Positions 32,861 to 33,137 of a stretch of 33,137 bases of DNA are shown here, piece after piece. Location of the stretch: NCBI GenBank assembly GCA_017882265.1, contig JADGPW010000117.1, forward strand, positions 1 to 33,137, given 5' to 3'. The notes beneath the pieces are model-generated. The model ran no database searches. It was given only the letters and a program-made list of their open reading frames with translations, and was not told the DNA's origin. Within the stretch, counting starts at the first letter, position 1. The number at the start of each line of letters is the position of its first letter. This DNA comes from Chitinophagaceae bacterium. Lineage in GTDB: Bacteria > Bacteroidota > Bacteroidia > Chitinophagales > Chitinophagaceae. A program made the translations under genes and the position numbers.

Positions 32861-32868
32861 TACCTTTG
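32861..32868 (+). promoter_or_regulatory. -7 box of ubiD
   Basis: TACCTTTG is an exact TAnnTTTG match ending 15 bp before the ATG. TTGG at 32840 is a possible but closely spaced upstream element. Confidence 0.5.
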
Positions 32869-32883
32869 CAAATATTTAATAAA

Positions 32884-33137
32884 ATGGCGTACAAAAATCT
32901 GCAGCAATTTATTGACAGATTGGAAAAGGCCGGTGAATTGGTTAGGATCAAAACCTATGTTGACCCGAAACTGGAAATGGCTGAAATAACGGACAGGGTA
33001 AGTAAATCCGGCCAGGGCGGGAAAGCTTTATTGTTTGAGAACACCGGTTATGATTTTCCAGTCTTAATGAATGCATATGGCAGTGAAAAAAGAATGTGTA
33101 TGGCCCTGGGCGTGGAACATTTGGACGATGTGACAAA
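32884..33137 (+). CDS. ubiD: UbiD family decarboxylase (partial, 3' end missing)
   Basis: The first 84 codons are visible. YKNLQQFIDRLEKAGELVRIKTYVDPKLEMAEITDRV, then GKALLFENTGYDFPVLMNAYGSEKRMCMALG, is the characteristic N-terminus of UbiD decarboxylases. These use prenylated FMN to remove a carboxyl group from aromatic acids in quinone synthesis; in a menaquinone-making Bacteroidota the exact substrate is uncertain. The catalytic E-R-E residues lie beyond the window. ATG 32884 fits the family. A -7 box lies 15 bp upstream. Confidence 0.88.
   Translation, partial: MAYKNLQQFIDRLEKAGELVRIKTYVDPKLEMAEITDRVSKSGQGGKALLFENTGYDFPVLMNAYGSEKRMCMALGVEHLDDVT

Noticed and set aside
1-33137. Insertion sequence, prophage or integrated element
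   Set aside because: No transposase, integrase, phage or plasmid gene and no long terminal repeats were seen anywhere in the window.

Overview
The window looks like a chromosomal segment from a Bacteroidota bacterium, most likely family Chitinophagaceae. The evidence is a type IX secretion (type B) sorting-domain tail at the left edge, many copies of the Bacteroidota -7 promoter box TAnnTTTG, few Shine-Dalgarno sites, and lineage-typical families (DUF4403, DUF6941- and DUF6089-like, M56/BlaI pair, CBM20-containing MalQ). No rRNA, tRNA, CRISPR array, transposase or phage gene was seen. Most genes are housekeeping or conserved accessory genes in short, mostly single-gene units.

Layout. 1-101: tail of a secreted adhesin-like protein. 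102-659: repeat-rich gap. 660-2794: BlaR1-like M56 peptidase and BlaI repressor with a clear operator. 3015-3308: small secreted protein. 3402-5630: K+-dependent membrane pyrophosphatase. 5881-7431: Nnr NAD(P)HX repair enzyme. 7562-8803: lipoprotein serine hydrolase. 9040-12925: SerA, type II NADH dehydrogenase and a PagL-like outer-membrane deacylase. 12910-13431: HEAT-like protein. 13529-15388: ArgS. 15709-17647: GtrA-like protein and DUF4403 protein. 17994-19813: VOC protein, AraC-type regulator, DUF3052/YdeI-like protein. 20388-22322: DnaK. 22520-24883: small conserved, leadered and membrane proteins, including a 51-residue membrane protein. 25013-28866: MalQ and dipeptide epimerase. 28835-31660: secreted hypothetical protein and M13 peptidase. 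31845-32693: outer-membrane barrel. 32884 to the end: start of UbiD.

The most unusual content is repetitive DNA. Intergenic spaces repeatedly carry short degenerate tandem arrays with a strict 7-bp (once 8-bp) period. At several loci an array is followed after a short spacer by an inverted array, giving potential hairpins of about 90-135 bp (18498-18625, 19035-19126, 23350-23484, 27727-27817, and a related 26-bp perfect inverted repeat at 24242-24368). These elements touch genes: they supply the last codons of the AraC-type gene and of a 180-residue membrane protein, and they abut start and stop codons. A composite repeat containing a near-perfect 28-bp palindrome and heptamers lies in frame inside argS, adding about 31 residues to the aminoacyl-tRNA synthetase. 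A second copy of the palindrome lies just upstream of argS.

Other regulatory candidates are a BlaI-type operator, a perfect 22-bp palindrome over the ndh promoter, a structured leader before a 64-residue basic protein, and -7 boxes so close to the serA and epimerase start codons that leaderless transcripts are predicted. All functional statements rest on reading the sequence and on family knowledge; no database search was run.
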